A stretch of 7,887 nucleotides of DNA from Flavobacteriaceae bacterium (GTDB lineage: Bacteria > Bacteroidota > Bacteroidia > Flavobacteriales > Flavobacteriaceae), in NCBI GenBank assembly GCA_002687665.1, contig NZAX01000021.1, forward strand, positions 12,428 to 20,314, read 5' to 3'. The translations under genes and the position numbers were made by a program. The notes under the pieces are model-generated. The model had not been told where the DNA came from. It did no database searches and saw only the letters and a list, made by a program, of their open reading frames with translations. This document shows positions 1 through 7,153 of the stretch, piece after piece. Numbering within the stretch: position 1 is the first letter of the stretch; each line of letters starts with the position of its first letter.

Positions 1-95
1 TGAATTGTTAACTCTAAAAATTTTATATAACATTAATTTAAATTTTCAATATGATTATTTAACCTTATGATAAAATACTCTTACTGAATGCTCAA

Positions 96-103
96 TAAAT
101 TTG
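96..103 (+). promoter_or_regulatory. Candidate -7 promoter element for the lipoprotein-receptor-permease operon
   Basis: TAAATTTG is a full match to the Bacteroidota sigma-A -7 consensus TAnnTTTG. It lies 92 bases before the lipoprotein ATG at 196, giving a leader of roughly 80-85 bases. No TTG is seen at the expected -33 distance, so the promoter may be weak or activator-dependent. The rest of positions 1-195 is AT-rich, with no open frame that I can support and no clear terminator. Confidence 0.4.
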
Positions 104-195
104 ATTTAATAAAAATTTAATTATCAATTTAAATTATTTACTCAATGACCTTTTTGCCCAATTATTTTTTAACAAATCTAAACCATAACTGTAAA

Positions 196-1506
196 ATGAC
201 AAATTTTAAATTTATTCCTTTTATAACTGTTTTATCTTTAATTTTTTCTTGTTCAGGGGATGACGATCCTGTAATAGAATATGTAACAGTTACAGAAACA
301 GTAACAGAGACTGAGACTGTAGAAGTAGAAGTTGATGAATACGCAGATTCTACCTTAGAGGGAAAAATAACTTCCGACAAAACCTTGGATGCTTCAAAGG
401 TTTGGCTTTTAAAAGGGAGGGTTTCTGTAGAAAGTGGTTCTACATTAACCATTCCCGCTGGAACAATCATAAAAGCCGCTTCCGGTACCGGAGCAGATGC
501 CTCTACTTTGATTATAGCCAGGGGAGCTAAAATTATTGCTGATGGGACAGCCGACGCTCCTATTATCATGACTTCCGTTTCTGATAATATTGAAGTTGGT
601 GGAACTTATCCATCCAGTGGCCCAGCTTTAGGTGTTACTACCAGAGGTCTATGGGGAGGGATGCTAATATTGGGGAATGCTCCATGCTCTTTTTCTGGAG
701 ACGTTACTGAGCTTCAAATTGAAGGGATTCCTACTTCAGACACTAACGGTCTTTATGGTGGATCTGATGCTTCCGATAATTCTGGTTCGGTTCAATACCT
801 TTCTATACGCCATGGTGGAGCAGAGATTGGTGAAGGGAATGAAATTAATGGACTTACACTAGGAGGAGTTGGATCTGGGACCAAAATTAATCATGTTGAA
901 GTGGTTGCGAACGTGGATGATGGTATCGAATTTTTTGGTGGAACAGTAAATGCTACAAATCTTTTGGTATGGGGACAGGGAGATGATGCTATTGATATTG
1001 ATCAAGCATATGCTGGAACAATTGACGGTGCAATGGTCATATTGACTGATGCCTCAGATCACGGTTTCGAAGTAGATGGTCCTGAGGGATCGGCAGCTGG
1101 GAGCTTTACACTTAAAAATGCAACAGTTCTTGGAGCAACTAAAGCATGCAGTGCTTTGGGAGTTAATGGAGAAATGGCTGATTTTAGAAAAGCAGCTACA
1201 GGAAATTTGTCAAATATTTTATTTAAAGATTTTTCAGGAGGCAAAGATGTTGAGTTAGACGCTTCAGCTGATGCTGCTTCATATACAGCTGGAACCTTGA
1301 CTTTTGCCAATATTGATATTATGCATCCAGTTAGTGATGGTGCAGTCTGTTCTAATGTTGAAACACTCGATAAGATTTTTGACGATAAATCAGACGAAAG
1401 TACATTTGAAGCTGATGCCTCAACTTTTGCTGAAGTCGTCACAGAACAACAGGCAGGAAATGGTGTAGATGCATCTATTTTTTCATGGACATTTTATGCG
1501 AGATAA
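196..1506 (+). CDS. Surface-exposed lipoprotein with predicted right-handed beta-helix, partner of the downstream TonB-dependent receptor
   Basis: The 436-residue product begins with a lipoprotein signal peptide (hydrophobic residues about 7-18, lipobox IFSC, lipid cysteine at residue 19). The next residues, SGDDD, fit the acidic tag that sends Bacteroidota lipoproteins to the cell surface. Residues 29-47 are a Val/Thr/Glu-only low-complexity stalk. From about residue 50 the protein is rich in Gly, Asp, Ile and Val, with short beta-strand periodicity (for example SGSTLTIPAGTIIKA, GLWGGMLILGNAP, NGLTLGGVGSGTKINHVEV, DDGIEFFGGTVNATNLLVWG). This resembles the beta-helix proteins often found beside TonB receptors in this phylum and usually left as hypothetical. 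I chose the ATG at 196 because the upstream in-frame ATG (145) would place 17 polar residues before the signal peptide. It lies 24 bases before the receptor gene, suggesting a shared transcript and a joint complex at the outer membrane. The ligand cannot be read from the sequence. No T9SS C-terminal sorting domain is visible. Confidence 0.85.
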   Translation: MTNFKFIPFITVLSLIFSCSGDDDPVIEYVTVTETVTETETVEVEVDEYADSTLEGKITSDKTLDASKVWLLKGRVSVESGSTLTIPAGTIIKAASGTGADASTLIIARGAKIIADGTADAPIIMTSVSDNIEVGGTYPSSGPALGVTTRGLWGGMLILGNAPCSFSGDVTELQIEGIPTSDTNGLYGGSDASDNSGSVQYLSIRHGGAEIGEGNEINGLTLGGVGSGTKINHVEVVANVDDGIEFFGGTVNATNLLVWGQGDDAIDIDQAYAGTIDGAMVILTDASDHGFEVDGPEGSAAGSFTLKNATVLGATKACSALGVNGEMADFRKAATGNLSNILFKDFSGGKDVELDASADAASYTAGTLTFANIDIMHPVSDGAVCSNVETLDKIFDDKSDESTFEADASTFAEVVTEQQAGNGVDASIFSWTFYAR

Positions 1507-1530
1507 TATATCTATTGTTAATATACTTGA

Positions 1531-4368
1531 ATGAAGATTAAATATTTTTTCCCCCCACTTCTTTCATTTTTCATACCATTTTTTGCATTAGCCCAAATTG
1601 GAATAACTGGGACAGTAATCGATGGAGATTTCAACGAACCTCTTCCTTTTGCCAATATTCTTCTCAAAGAAACTGGAGAGGGAGTTACTTCAGATTTTGA
1701 CGGAAAATATTCTTTTGAATTGGAAGAGGGAACCTATACACTTCAATTCTCTTTTGTAGGCTATGAGACCAAAATCATTACAGAAATTCAAGTGATGGGA
1801 AATGAATATACAATTACCGATGTTGTTTTAAATTCAGCTGCCCAAGGCCTTGAGGAAGTAATAGTTACAGTGGAAGCAAGTCGGAACTCAGAGGCATCTG
1901 TTTTGGAGATACAGAGAAAATCTGCAAGTTTACTGGATGGAATTTCTGCTCAGGCATTTAGAAAAATAGGGGCCAGTGATATTGCCGGTGCTGTAAAAAG
2001 TGTCCCGGGCGTGTCTGTTCAAGGAGGAAAATATGTGTATGTCCGAGGATTAGGAGATCGTTACTCTAAGTCCATCCTAAACGGTGTAGATATCCCTGGC
2101 TTAGACCCTGATCGAAATACGCTTCAAATGGACATCTTTCCAACCAACATGCTCTCCAATGTTTTGGTTATCAAGTCTGCAAGAGCAGATTTACCAGCTG
2201 ATTTCACAGGCGGAGTAATAGATATCATTACTAAAGATTTTCCAAGTAAAGAGGAGTTTTCTGTTTCTCTGAGTATGGGTTACAATCCAGATATGCATTT
2301 CAATGATAACTATTTAACATACTCGGGAGGAACTACAGATTTTTTAGGCTTTGATGACGGTTCTAGGAAGAATAAAATTGCTAATAGTTTATTGGGAAAT
2401 GCATTTGATCCCAGATTATATAGTTCTGAACCAACTCTTAATCTTGTTAACCGAGTCAGCAATCAATTTGATCCTCAAATGGCTCCAAAAGTATCCAATA
2501 GTGGAATGAATTTTGGCTTTGGTATTACATACGGCAATCAGTTCAATTTTGATAATGGAAATTCTATTGGCGTATTGGGATCTTTATCCTACAAAAATGA
2601 ACAGACCGTTTATGAAAACACTCAAGATAATCTCTATAATTTTAGCCCTGATAAAAGTGTATTAAATTTCGAGCAAAACCGTATTCAATATGGAACTATT
2701 GGAGGACACAATATTATTTTGAGTGGTCTTTTTGGATTAACTTATAAGACCAAAGCTTCGAAATACAAATTCAATGGGCTACATATTCAAAATGGGGAGA
2801 GTACTTCAGGAAGCTTTAGGCAATTAACGCGCTTCTCTGACTTTATAGACTTTAATAAGTATAACCTTGAATACAATGAAAGAAGCATATCCAATGGTAT
2901 GTTTTCTGGGTTGCATAATTTTGATGAATCCAACCTAAAATTAGAGTGGACGCTTTCTGGAACGCTTGCTAAGGTTCATGACAAAGATGTAAGAAATACT
3001 ACTTTTCAGGACGAGGAGGGAATTTTTAGTTTCCAGGAAAACACTCAACCCAAAAGAATATGGAGAACACTGGATGAAAATAATTTGGTTGCCAAAATTG
3101 ACTTTACTAAAAGATTTGAATTTCTAAGTTCGGACGCCGTTCTAAAATTTGGGTTATTTGGTTCATTAAAAGAAAGAGATTTTTCTATTGCGCAATTCTC
3201 GGTAAGCTCAAATTATACCTCTGAGAGTGATTGGGATAACTATGGTGGAGATCCCAATCAGATTTTTAACCCTAATAATCTAATAGGGCCTAATAATTAT
3301 AAGGGAACTTATATTAATCCTCAAACAACAATTATTCAGGATGCAAATATTTTCAATGCTAAACAACAAAATATTGCGGCATACATTTCAAATGAATTTA
3401 ATTTCTCAGAAAAATTTAAATCAATTATTGGTTTAAGATTAGAGGATTATCAGGTATTCTACACTGGTGAAAATAGTCAGTTGGGTCAAGTTTTTAACAA
3501 TGAGAATATTATAAGTAATATCAATTTGTTTCCCTCCGTAAACGTTATATACAATTTAAAAGAAAATAAAAATCTGAGATTGGCCTATTCGCTCACCACT
3601 GCCAGACCCAGTTTTAAGGAGGCATCTATTGCCGAGATTTTTGACCCACTATCCAATTTGTTTTTCATTGGAAACATTGATATTCGACCTACTTATATCG
3701 ATAACTTTGACATCCGCTATGAGGCTTTTAGCGAAAATGCACAGTTATTTGCTATCAGTGCCTTTTATAAATACCTTACCGACCCCATAGAAATAGCTTT
3801 TGTTGCGGCCTCTTTTTCAAATTACAAACCATTGAATTTAGAAACGGCAAATGTTTTTGGATTAGAAATTGAATTGAGAAAAGATCTGAGCACTTTATTT
3901 TCAATGTTAGAACATTGGAGAATAAACTTCAATGGCTCCTACATTATATCTGATGAGAAATACAGTGAGGATGAATTGAAATTGAGAAGGCTAGGTTTGA
4001 GAGAGGGTCAATCAGTGGGGACTTCGAGACCACTACAAGGTCAATCTCCATATTTGATAAACGCAGGATTAGAATACAACAATCAAGATAAAGGATTTCA
4101 AGGGGGACTTTTTTACAATGTCCAAGGAAAAACATTACAAGTTGTAGGTAATGGTTTTTATCCAGATGTATACACAATACCATTTAATAGTCTTAACTTT
4201 AACTTTATTAAACAACTCAGAAAGAACAGAACTTTGACTTTTAAAGTGACCAATCTTTTAGACGATAATCGTGAAAGCCAATTCATTGGCTATAAACAAG
4301 AGCGAGAATATTTCAGTTTTCGACAAATTGGAAGAACTTTTTCAATAAATTATTCTTTTAGATTTTAA
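1531..4368 (+). CDS. TonB-dependent outer-membrane receptor with carboxypeptidase-regulatory-like N-terminal domain
   Basis: This 945-residue protein imports a ligand across the outer membrane using TonB-ExbBD energy. Residues 1-21 are a Sec signal peptide (cleavage after FALA, leaving Q22). Residues 24-102 form a carboxypeptidase-regulatory-like beta-sandwich (GTVIDGDFNEPLPFANILLK, SDFDGKYSFEL, LQFSFVGYET). The segment GLEEVIVT (107-114) is a plausible TonB box. The plug covers about 125-240, with VPGVSVQGGKYVYVRGLGDR, LNGVDIPGLDPD and ADFTGGVIDIITKDFP. The rest is a 22-strand-type barrel ending in SINYSFRF, with the terminal aromatic needed for BAM insertion. Length and architecture are complete. 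The RGLGDRYS plug is typical of non-SusC receptors in Bacteroidota and Proteobacteria, and no SusD gene is nearby. It sits between a surface lipoprotein and a phosphate permease, so a phosphate-related ligand is the best contextual guess; siderophore or peptide import cannot be excluded. A T6-C6 tract falls in the signal-peptide codons. Confidence 0.93.
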   Translation: MKIKYFFPPLLSFFIPFFALAQIGITGTVIDGDFNEPLPFANILLKETGEGVTSDFDGKYSFELEEGTYTLQFSFVGYETKIITEIQVMGNEYTITDVVLNSAAQGLEEVIVTVEASRNSEASVLEIQRKSASLLDGISAQAFRKIGASDIAGAVKSVPGVSVQGGKYVYVRGLGDRYSKSILNGVDIPGLDPDRNTLQMDIFPTNMLSNVLVIKSARADLPADFTGGVIDIITKDFPSKEEFSVSLSMGYNPDMHFNDNYLTYSGGTTDFLGFDDGSRKNKIANSLLGNAFDPRLYSSEPTLNLVNRVSNQFDPQMAPKVSNSGMNFGFGITYGNQFNFDNGNSIGVLGSLSYKNEQTVYENTQDNLYNFSPDKSVLNFEQNRIQYGTIGGHNIILSGLFGLTYKTKASKYKFNGLHIQNGESTSGSFRQLTRFSDFIDFNKYNLEYNERSISNGMFSGLHNFDESNLKLEWTLSGTLAKVHDKDVRNTTFQDEEGIFSFQENTQPKRIWRTLDENNLVAKIDFTKRFEFLSSDAVLKFGLFGSLKERDFSIAQFSVSSNYTSESDWDNYGGDPNQIFNPNNLIGPNNYKGTYINPQTTIIQDANIFNAKQQNIAAYISNEFNFSEKFKSIIGLRLEDYQVFYTGENSQLGQVFNNENIISNINLFPSVNVIYNLKENKNLRLAYSLTTARPSFKEASIAEIFDPLSNLFFIGNIDIRPTYIDNFDIRYEAFSENAQLFAISAFYKYLTDPIEIAFVAASFSNYKPLNLETANVFGLEIELRKDLSTLFSMLEHWRINFNGSYIISDEKYSEDELKLRRLGLREGQSVGTSRPLQGQSPYLINAGLEYNNQDKGFQGGLFYNVQGKTLQVVGNGFYPDVYTIPFNSLNFNFIKQLRKNRTLTFKVTNLLDDNRESQFIGYKQEREYFSFRQIGRTFSINYSFRF

Positions 4369-4382
4369 GGCTAAACGACTAT

Positions 4383-6650
4383 TTGGAAAATATTTACTTA
4401 TACATTGTCATTTTATTGAGTCTGCTTGCCATAGGTGACTTGATTGTTGGGGTAAGCAATGATGCAGTAAATTTTCTTAATTCAGCGATTGGTTCAAAGG
4501 CCATTTCCTTTAGAAACATCATGATATTTGCCAGTTTGGGAATTGCTCTCGGAGCTCTATTCTCCAGTGGTATGATGGAGGTTGCTCGTAAGGGAATTTT
4601 CAATCCTGGAGCTTTTAATTTTGAAGAAATCATCTACATTTTTATGGCAGTGATGATGACCGATGTATTGCTTTTGGATTTTTTCAATACCCTTGGAATG
4701 CCCACCTCTACCACAGTATCCATAGTTTTTGAATTGTTAGGAGCAGCTGTGGTCATGTCGCTTATCAAAATATTCTCGGATTCAGGAAATCTAATGGAGT
4801 TATCCACCTTTATTAATACAGAGAAGGCGACTCAAATCATTTTGGGAATTTTACTCTCCGTTTTTATAGCCTTTACTATAGGAGCTGTTGTGCAATGGGT
4901 ATCTAGAGCCTTGCTTACCCACGATTTTCTTCAAAAATCAAAATTGATTAATTCTCTTTTTGGAGGTTTGTCGCTTGCGGCCATCAGTAATTTTATTTTG
5001 ATTAAAGGGATCAAAGGAACCCCTTACGCTGGGATTGAATTTGACACACTTGATGGTTTAACGATTAATGCATTTCTTGAAGCCAATACGTTTTTGGTCA
5101 ACCTTTTCAGTCTTTTGTTTTGGTACTTATTCTCTTACTTTTTGATGAGGGTACTTAGAGTGGATATTTATAAAGTAATCATTGGTGTTGGTACTTTTGC
5201 ACTAGCACTAGCGTTTGCTGGCAATGACTTGGTCAACTTTATTGGTGTTCCTGTTGCAGCCTATCAATCCTACGAAGCTTGGGCCAGTTCCGGAATCGCT
5301 GCAAATGAGTTCAGTATGAGCGTGCTTTCCAATAAAGTTCCTACCCCAACGATTTTTCTTTTGGGTTCGGGCCTGATTATGGTACTTACTTTATGGTTTT
5401 CTTCAAAAGCTAAAAAAGTCGTCAAAACCTCTCTAGACCTTTCAGATCAAAATGATATTAAAGAACGTTTTCGTCCCAACTTTTTATCCCGACTATTGGT
5501 TCGGTTTTTTGTTGGCTTAAACCAATATTTTTCTAATCTATTTCCAGCTGGTATTTCCAATAAAATCAGTGGTTCGTTTGAGATGACAGTTGACAGGTCA
5601 GCTTTGAAAAATCCCGATGCACCCTCATTCGATACCCTTAGGGCTTCTATCAATCTAACAGTAGCAGCCATTTTAATTTCTATTGCTACCTCCCTAAAAT
5701 TACCCTTGTCGACTACTTACGTTACTTTTATGGTGACCATGGGAACTTCACTAGCAGATCGAGCATGGGGTACAGACAGTGCAGTTTACAGGGTGGCAGG
5801 AGTGATTAATGTTATTGGAGGTTGGTTCTTTACAGCCCTAAGTGCCTTTTTGGTTTGTGGAGGGATTGTTTATCTAATTCACTGGGGAGGTTTTACTGCT
5901 ATTCTTCTGATTTTGGGGGTTATACTCTTTTTGATTACCAGAAACTTTATCAACCACAGAAGAGAATCCAAAGAAATGCTGAAAGGGAGACTTTTCAGTC
6001 CTCAGAGCGATTCCTACAGAGGTATAATTGAGGAGAGTGTCATGAATATTTCTAATGTAATTGGTAATACCTACGAGATTTACGCCTCTACCATACGTGG
6101 ATTATCCAATAATGACTTGAGAACCCTTTCTAATGCCAAAAAAAATGCAGATGAATTATTTGTAGAGGTTAATGATATGAAAAATAATATATACTATTTC
6201 CTCAAGCGCATCAAGAAAACCAGTGTGCCTGCCAGCCGTTTCTATATTTCATTGTTGGGCATCATGTCAGACCTTATCGAAGACCTAATATATATTTCCA
6301 ACGAGAGCTTTAAACACATTAATAACAATCATAAACCTTTGAAGCCACAGCAGATAAGTGACTTGAATGAGATTTTCGAGTCCCTTTCTTCAGTTTTCAA
6401 GGAAGGAATTGAAGCATTTAATGTGAAATTTAGTGATAAGGAATTCAACGACGTATTGATACAAAAAAAGGATAATTACGATCTATTAAACCAAAAGATC
6501 GACGATCAGATTCTTAGGATTGAAACAGAAACAAGTCCAAAAAACACAGCATTATATTTTAATATTTTGATTAGAACGAAAGATCTTATCCTTCACAAGT
6601 TTGACCTGGTAGAAGAATTCTACAGAGTAAGTAAAAAATTGAAATATTAA
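4383..6650 (+). CDS. PiT-family inorganic phosphate permease fused to a C-terminal PhoU-like domain
   Basis: This inner-membrane permease couples inorganic phosphate uptake to a cation gradient. The 755-residue protein has the two inverted PHO4/PiT signatures: GVSNDAVNFLNSAIGS (23-38, Asp27) and AGNDLVNFIGVPVAA (279-293, Asp282). Paired Ser/Thr motifs follow them, MPTSTTVSIVFELLGAAVV (106-124) and LPLSTTYVTFMVTMGTSLAD (440-459). About ten to twelve hydrophobic segments span residues 4-520, interrupted by a soluble loop near 342-410. Residues about 530-755 are a helical, charged, cytoplasmic PhoU/DUF47-like domain, making it far longer than a bare PiT of about 400-500 residues. The TTG at 4383 is the likely start: a stop lies in frame at 4359-4361, and the next methionine (residue 47) would delete the first signature. 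AAGG at 4367-4370 is a weak, rather distant ribosome-binding candidate. It starts 14 bases after the receptor stop, so it is almost certainly in the same operon. Confidence 0.95.
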   Translation: MENIYLYIVILLSLLAIGDLIVGVSNDAVNFLNSAIGSKAISFRNIMIFASLGIALGALFSSGMMEVARKGIFNPGAFNFEEIIYIFMAVMMTDVLLLDFFNTLGMPTSTTVSIVFELLGAAVVMSLIKIFSDSGNLMELSTFINTEKATQIILGILLSVFIAFTIGAVVQWVSRALLTHDFLQKSKLINSLFGGLSLAAISNFILIKGIKGTPYAGIEFDTLDGLTINAFLEANTFLVNLFSLLFWYLFSYFLMRVLRVDIYKVIIGVGTFALALAFAGNDLVNFIGVPVAAYQSYEAWASSGIAANEFSMSVLSNKVPTPTIFLLGSGLIMVLTLWFSSKAKKVVKTSLDLSDQNDIKERFRPNFLSRLLVRFFVGLNQYFSNLFPAGISNKISGSFEMTVDRSALKNPDAPSFDTLRASINLTVAAILISIATSLKLPLSTTYVTFMVTMGTSLADRAWGTDSAVYRVAGVINVIGGWFFTALSAFLVCGGIVYLIHWGGFTAILLILGVILFLITRNFINHRRESKEMLKGRLFSPQSDSYRGIIEESVMNISNVIGNTYEIYASTIRGLSNNDLRTLSNAKKNADELFVEVNDMKNNIYYFLKRIKKTSVPASRFYISLLGIMSDLIEDLIYISNESFKHINNNHKPLKPQQISDLNEIFESLSSVFKEGIEAFNVKFSDKEFNDVLIQKKDNYDLLNQKIDDQILRIETETSPKNTALYFNILIRTKDLILHKFDLVEEFYRVSKKLKY

Positions 6651-6652
6651 TT

Positions 6653-6667
6653 CTGCCCTTTCGGCAG
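6653..6667. terminator. Short GC hairpin between convergent genes, possible weak bidirectional terminator
   Basis: CTGCC (6653-6657) pairs with GGCAG (6663-6667) around a 5-base loop. It fills most of the 24-base gap between the permease stop and the MORN stop, and is conspicuously GC-rich for its surroundings. Neither strand shows an immediate U-run, so intrinsic termination would be inefficient. Its convergent placement is the main support. Confidence 0.35.
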
Positions 6668-6674
6668 TTGGAAG

Positions 6675-7031
6675 TTAATTATTTTTTGCGATCAATTTTT
6701 TCTCGCTATTATTCCACCTAAGAACGTTGATGATTTTATTTTCCTTGTAGATCACTTCAATCAAATCGTTTTCGCTCCAAAAAAACCATTGACCGGTTTT
6801 AAGCCCTGATTTGTAGGTCCCCATAGCGGATTTTTTACCAGAGGGATGATAACTGATCCAGTTCCCGTGACGTTTTTCGTTTTTAAAATAACCAGTTTGG
6901 GCAATTTCTGCATTATCATGATAGAATACGGCTTTAGTAAGTTCGCCTTCTTTTTCAAATTTGGGTTTAATACTATCTTGAGCGTTCAATGAGAACGTTA
7001 ACAAAACAAGAAAGATAAGTATGTATTTCAT
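6675..7031 (-). CDS. Small exported MORN-repeat protein
   Basis: The 118-residue product has a signal peptide (MKYILIFLVLLTFSLNAQ, probable cleavage after NA), so it is periplasmic or secreted; there is no lipid cysteine. The mature part carries bacterial MORN-type repeats: GYFKNEKRHGNWISYHPSGK (47-66), GTYKSGLKTGQWFFWSEND (71-89), and a degenerate third unit at about 94-107 (IYKENKIINVLRWN). The G-x-W-x-x-(Y/W) core is clear in the first two. MORN-variant proteins of this kind are common in Bacteroidota and their function is mostly unknown; protein or membrane contact is a guess. It converges on the phosphate permease with a 24-base gap, and its upstream region holds an 11-bp direct-repeat array and a palindrome. 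That makes it the gene here with the clearest sign of dedicated regulation. A role in phosphate stress is inferred from position only. Confidence 0.85.
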   Translation of the reverse strand: MKYILIFLVLLTFSLNAQDSIKPKFEKEGELTKAVFYHDNAEIAQTGYFKNEKRHGNWISYHPSGKKSAMGTYKSGLKTGQWFFWSENDLIEVIYKENKIINVLRWNNSEKKLIAKNN

Positions 7032-7042
7032 GATTCAACTTT

Positions 7043-7050
7043 CAAATTTC
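7043..7050 (-). promoter_or_regulatory. Candidate -7 promoter element of the MORN gene
   Basis: On the minus strand GAAATTTG matches the Bacteroidota -7 consensus TAnnTTTG except at the first base. It ends 11 bases before the ATG at 7031, so the transcript would have a very short leader. No TTG-type -33 element is present upstream; instead the end of the 11-bp repeat array lies about 20 bases away. That spacing would suit an activator-dependent promoter, but the call rests on one imperfect motif. Confidence 0.3.
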
Positions 7051-7063
7051 TCTGCTAATGTAC

Positions 7064-7075
7064 GTAAACGTTTAC
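7064..7075. promoter_or_regulatory. 12-bp palindrome with central CG, candidate repressor operator
   Basis: GTAAACGTTTAC is a perfect 12-bp palindrome located 33-44 bases upstream of the MORN start codon. It overlaps the promoter-proximal unit of the 11-bp repeat array by five bases. The central CG and the AAACGTTT core look like operators of LacI/GalR-family regulators. The outermost expected pair (T and A) is absent here (C and T flank it). It could be a repressor site, a chance feature of AT-rich DNA, or an extension of the repeat array. Confidence 0.4.
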
Positions 7076-7114
7076 TAAAAGTAAACATTAAATTAACATT
7101 AAATTTACATTAAA
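7071..7114 (-). promoter_or_regulatory. Array of four 11-bp direct repeats, candidate Pho-box-like operator
   Basis: Read on the minus strand, towards the MORN gene, four consecutive 11-mers run TTTAATGTAAA (7114-7104), TTTAATGTTAA (7103-7093), TTTAATGTTTA (7092-7082) and CTTTTAGTAAA (7081-7071). The first three share 9 of 11 bases; the fourth is degenerate. Read on the plus strand they are TTAACA-like hexamers with 5-base spacers. Direct hexamer repeats with 11-bp phasing are the known binding mode of OmpR/PhoB-family regulators. The E. coli Pho box has TGTCA repeats and the B. subtilis PhoP box has TTAACA-like repeats. The array lies 40-83 bases upstream of the MORN start, where an activator would sit. 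That PhoB is the binder is inferred from motif shape and from the phosphate permease next door. Confidence 0.6.
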
Positions 7115-7153
7115 GATATAAAAGGCTAGTAATCAATTAAATAAGGGAAATAA

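Noticed and set aside
145..195. Longer lipoprotein reading frame starting at the ATG at 145
   Set aside because: It adds 17 polar residues in front of the signal peptide. Starting at 196 gives a normal lipoprotein signal with the cysteine at residue 19.
162..569. Antisense open frame of 135 codons
   Set aside because: It lies wholly opposite the lipoprotein gene, is low in complexity (Ser/Val/Thr mirror of the V/T/E stalk) and resembles no known protein. It is a shadow of the real frame.
1059..1442. Antisense open frame of 127 codons
   Set aside because: It mirrors the lipoprotein gene, has no recognisable domain or promoter, and has Ser/Ala-rich composition typical of antisense frames.
196..4368. 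SusC/SusD glycan-utilisation pair
   Set aside because: The upstream lipoprotein has no SusD-like helical TPR pattern and looks like a beta-helix, the receptor plug is of the RGLGDRY type, and no glycoside hydrolases or sensors are in view.
7071..7114. CRISPR array or minisatellite
   Set aside because: Units are only 11 bp with no spacers of CRISPR length, and they sit in a promoter position, so a regulator-binding array is the simpler reading.
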